64,000 nucleotides of DNA, taken from the NCBI GenBank assembly GCA_029204225.1, contig CM055113.1, positions 18,507,746 through 18,571,745 of the forward strand, given 5' to 3'. Shown piece after piece: positions 63,296 to 64,000 of this stretch. The stretch comes from Diphasiastrum complanatum (Eukaryota > Streptophyta > Lycopodiopsida > Lycopodiales > Lycopodiaceae). The position numbers and the translations under genes are program-made. Every line of letters begins with the position of its first letter. Position 1 is the stretch's first letter. The notes beneath the pieces are model-generated. The model ran no database searches and was not told the origin of the DNA. It was given only the letters and a program-made list of their open reading frames with translations.

Positions 63296-63856
63296 TTAGC
63301 ATGCTGGCGTGCTAGCCTGCAAATTTTTCTTTTCAAAAAAATGAAGTTTTTTGATCAAAAAATGAAGTTTTTTTGAAGAACTTTTTTAGAAACTAAATTT
63401 CTTTTTGGAGTTGATTTGGCTAGCATGGCGATGTGCTAGCCGAGTAGATTATTAAATAGAAAAGCTATTTTGACACATTTGAGAACCAAGTTTTGAGTAA
63501 AAACATTATTTGAGAATATTTATTTCAACCTCCAAACATAGTAAGCCAACATGCTAAGTAAAACTGTTACAACTAAAAAAAATTGTAACCTTTAAAGATA
63601 ACATGTCGACGTGCTATATGAAATGAGAAAAAAAATTTGTAGCCTCCAAAGATAGCAGTCGGTGTGCCAAGCATCTCGCCGGAAAAAAAAGAGTTGGTGA
63701 GACACTTGGCACGCTAGCGTGCTATCTTTGGAGGCTGAAATACAAAATTAATTTGAAATTTTTTAACTTTGTGGGATTTTTAAGTATGTACCAAACCACA
63801 TTCTTAATAATAAACATTGAAGTAGTAGCATAAAAAAGGTAGCACACCATGTGCTA
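63296..63856. repeat. Cluster of palindromes on a TAGCAC/GTGCTA core
   Basis: Palindromic words occur at about 63296-63316 (TAGCATGCTGGCGTGCTA), 63418-63441 (GCTAGCATGGCGATGTGC then TAGC), 63600-63617 (ACATGTCGACGTGC), 63709-63722 (GCACGCTAGCGTGC, perfect) and 63840-63856 (TAGCACACCATGTGCTA). A degenerate half occurs at 63545. They share GCTAGC or GTGCTA but are not a simple tandem repeat. The remaining bases to 64000 hold no gene. Confidence 0.75.
63643..63734. repeat. Hairpin-forming inverted repeat
   Basis: CCTCCAAAGATAGCA...GTGCCAAG (63643-63671) pairs with CTTGGCAC...TGCTATCTTTGGAGG (63705-63734): 8 plus 15 perfectly paired bases around a small internal bulge, with a 33-base loop. The right arm contains the perfect palindrome GCACGCTAGCGTGC. 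Confidence 0.8.
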
Positions 63857-64000
63857 TCTTTTTGTTGAATGATGGCAAGAAAGAAACTTGCAAAACTCGC
63901 AAAAAATTTACTCGCAAAATGCCAAGGCCCCTTGTACACAAAAAGCAATCATCATTCAAAGTCAACCAAGTTTCATGCATATTCTTGAAAAAACCAATTA

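Noticed and set aside
57480-63856. Reading the two palindrome clusters plus the DGNHR gene as a ParB-parS partition system
   Set aside because: The two clusters have different cores, the gene is intron-bearing nuclear DNA, and no ParA-like partner is visible. Position alone does not support it.

Overview
This is nuclear DNA from a land plant. It has spliced genes with plant-type GT-AG introns, a mitochondrial NifU-like gene, an FUBP-like KH gene, and dense plant retrotransposons whose primer-binding sites match initiator tRNA-Met. Nothing looks bacterial, viral or organellar. The intergenic space is AT-rich and most of it is decayed Ty1/Copia elements with less Ty3/Gypsy and hAT, which suggests a large repeat-rich genome such as a fern, gymnosperm or large angiosperm. 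I cannot name the lineage.

Layout. 1-4035 is AT-rich with no gene. 4036-9805 (-) is a complete seven-exon gene for a two-KH-domain RNA-binding protein with a prion-like Gln/Tyr/Gly tail (636 aa, all splice phases agree). 9906-10855 holds minisatellite-like repeats. 10856-16558 is a decayed Copia element (family A, copy 1) with a (CT)n array at each end. 16755-19635 (-) is Copia B with a well-defined 5' LTR and PBS. About 20700-21390 is an unrelated LTR with a + strand PBS that faces the minus-strand PBS of the next element. 21453-26138 (-) is Copia A copy 2. 26139-29916 holds a 183-bp tandem duplication, a Gypsy reverse-transcriptase relic and small repeats.

29917-38690 (-) is a complete six-exon NFU4/5-type mitochondrial NifU-like gene (282 aa). 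Its 5-kb third intron contains an hAT/DUF659 transposon in the same orientation. 39690-42958 (+) is the 3' half of a Gypsy element with extra ORFs between integrase and the 3' LTR. 43062-45640 (-) holds Copia C and the gag of Copia E. 46560-50552 (+) is a chimera in which Copia F pol joins Copia A copy 3 pol in frame, followed by an LTR, a PBS and a new gag start. 50553-52010 (+) carries degenerate Gln-rich and helical ORFs of unknown origin, and 52390-54470 (-) is Copia D.

57480-62530 (+) is the least familiar part. A cluster of GC-rich palindromes precedes an intron-containing, partly decayed gene whose best exon carries a ParB/sulfiredoxin-like DGNHR motif. A MITE with about 48-bp terminal inverted repeats lies in or beside it, and an antisense Copia gag fragment cuts its 3' end. 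A second palindrome cluster built on another core (TAGCAC...GTGCTA) lies at 63296-63856.

Only the KH gene and the NFU gene look intact. All copies of transposon genes here are broken by stops, frameshifts, deletions or catalytic-residue changes.
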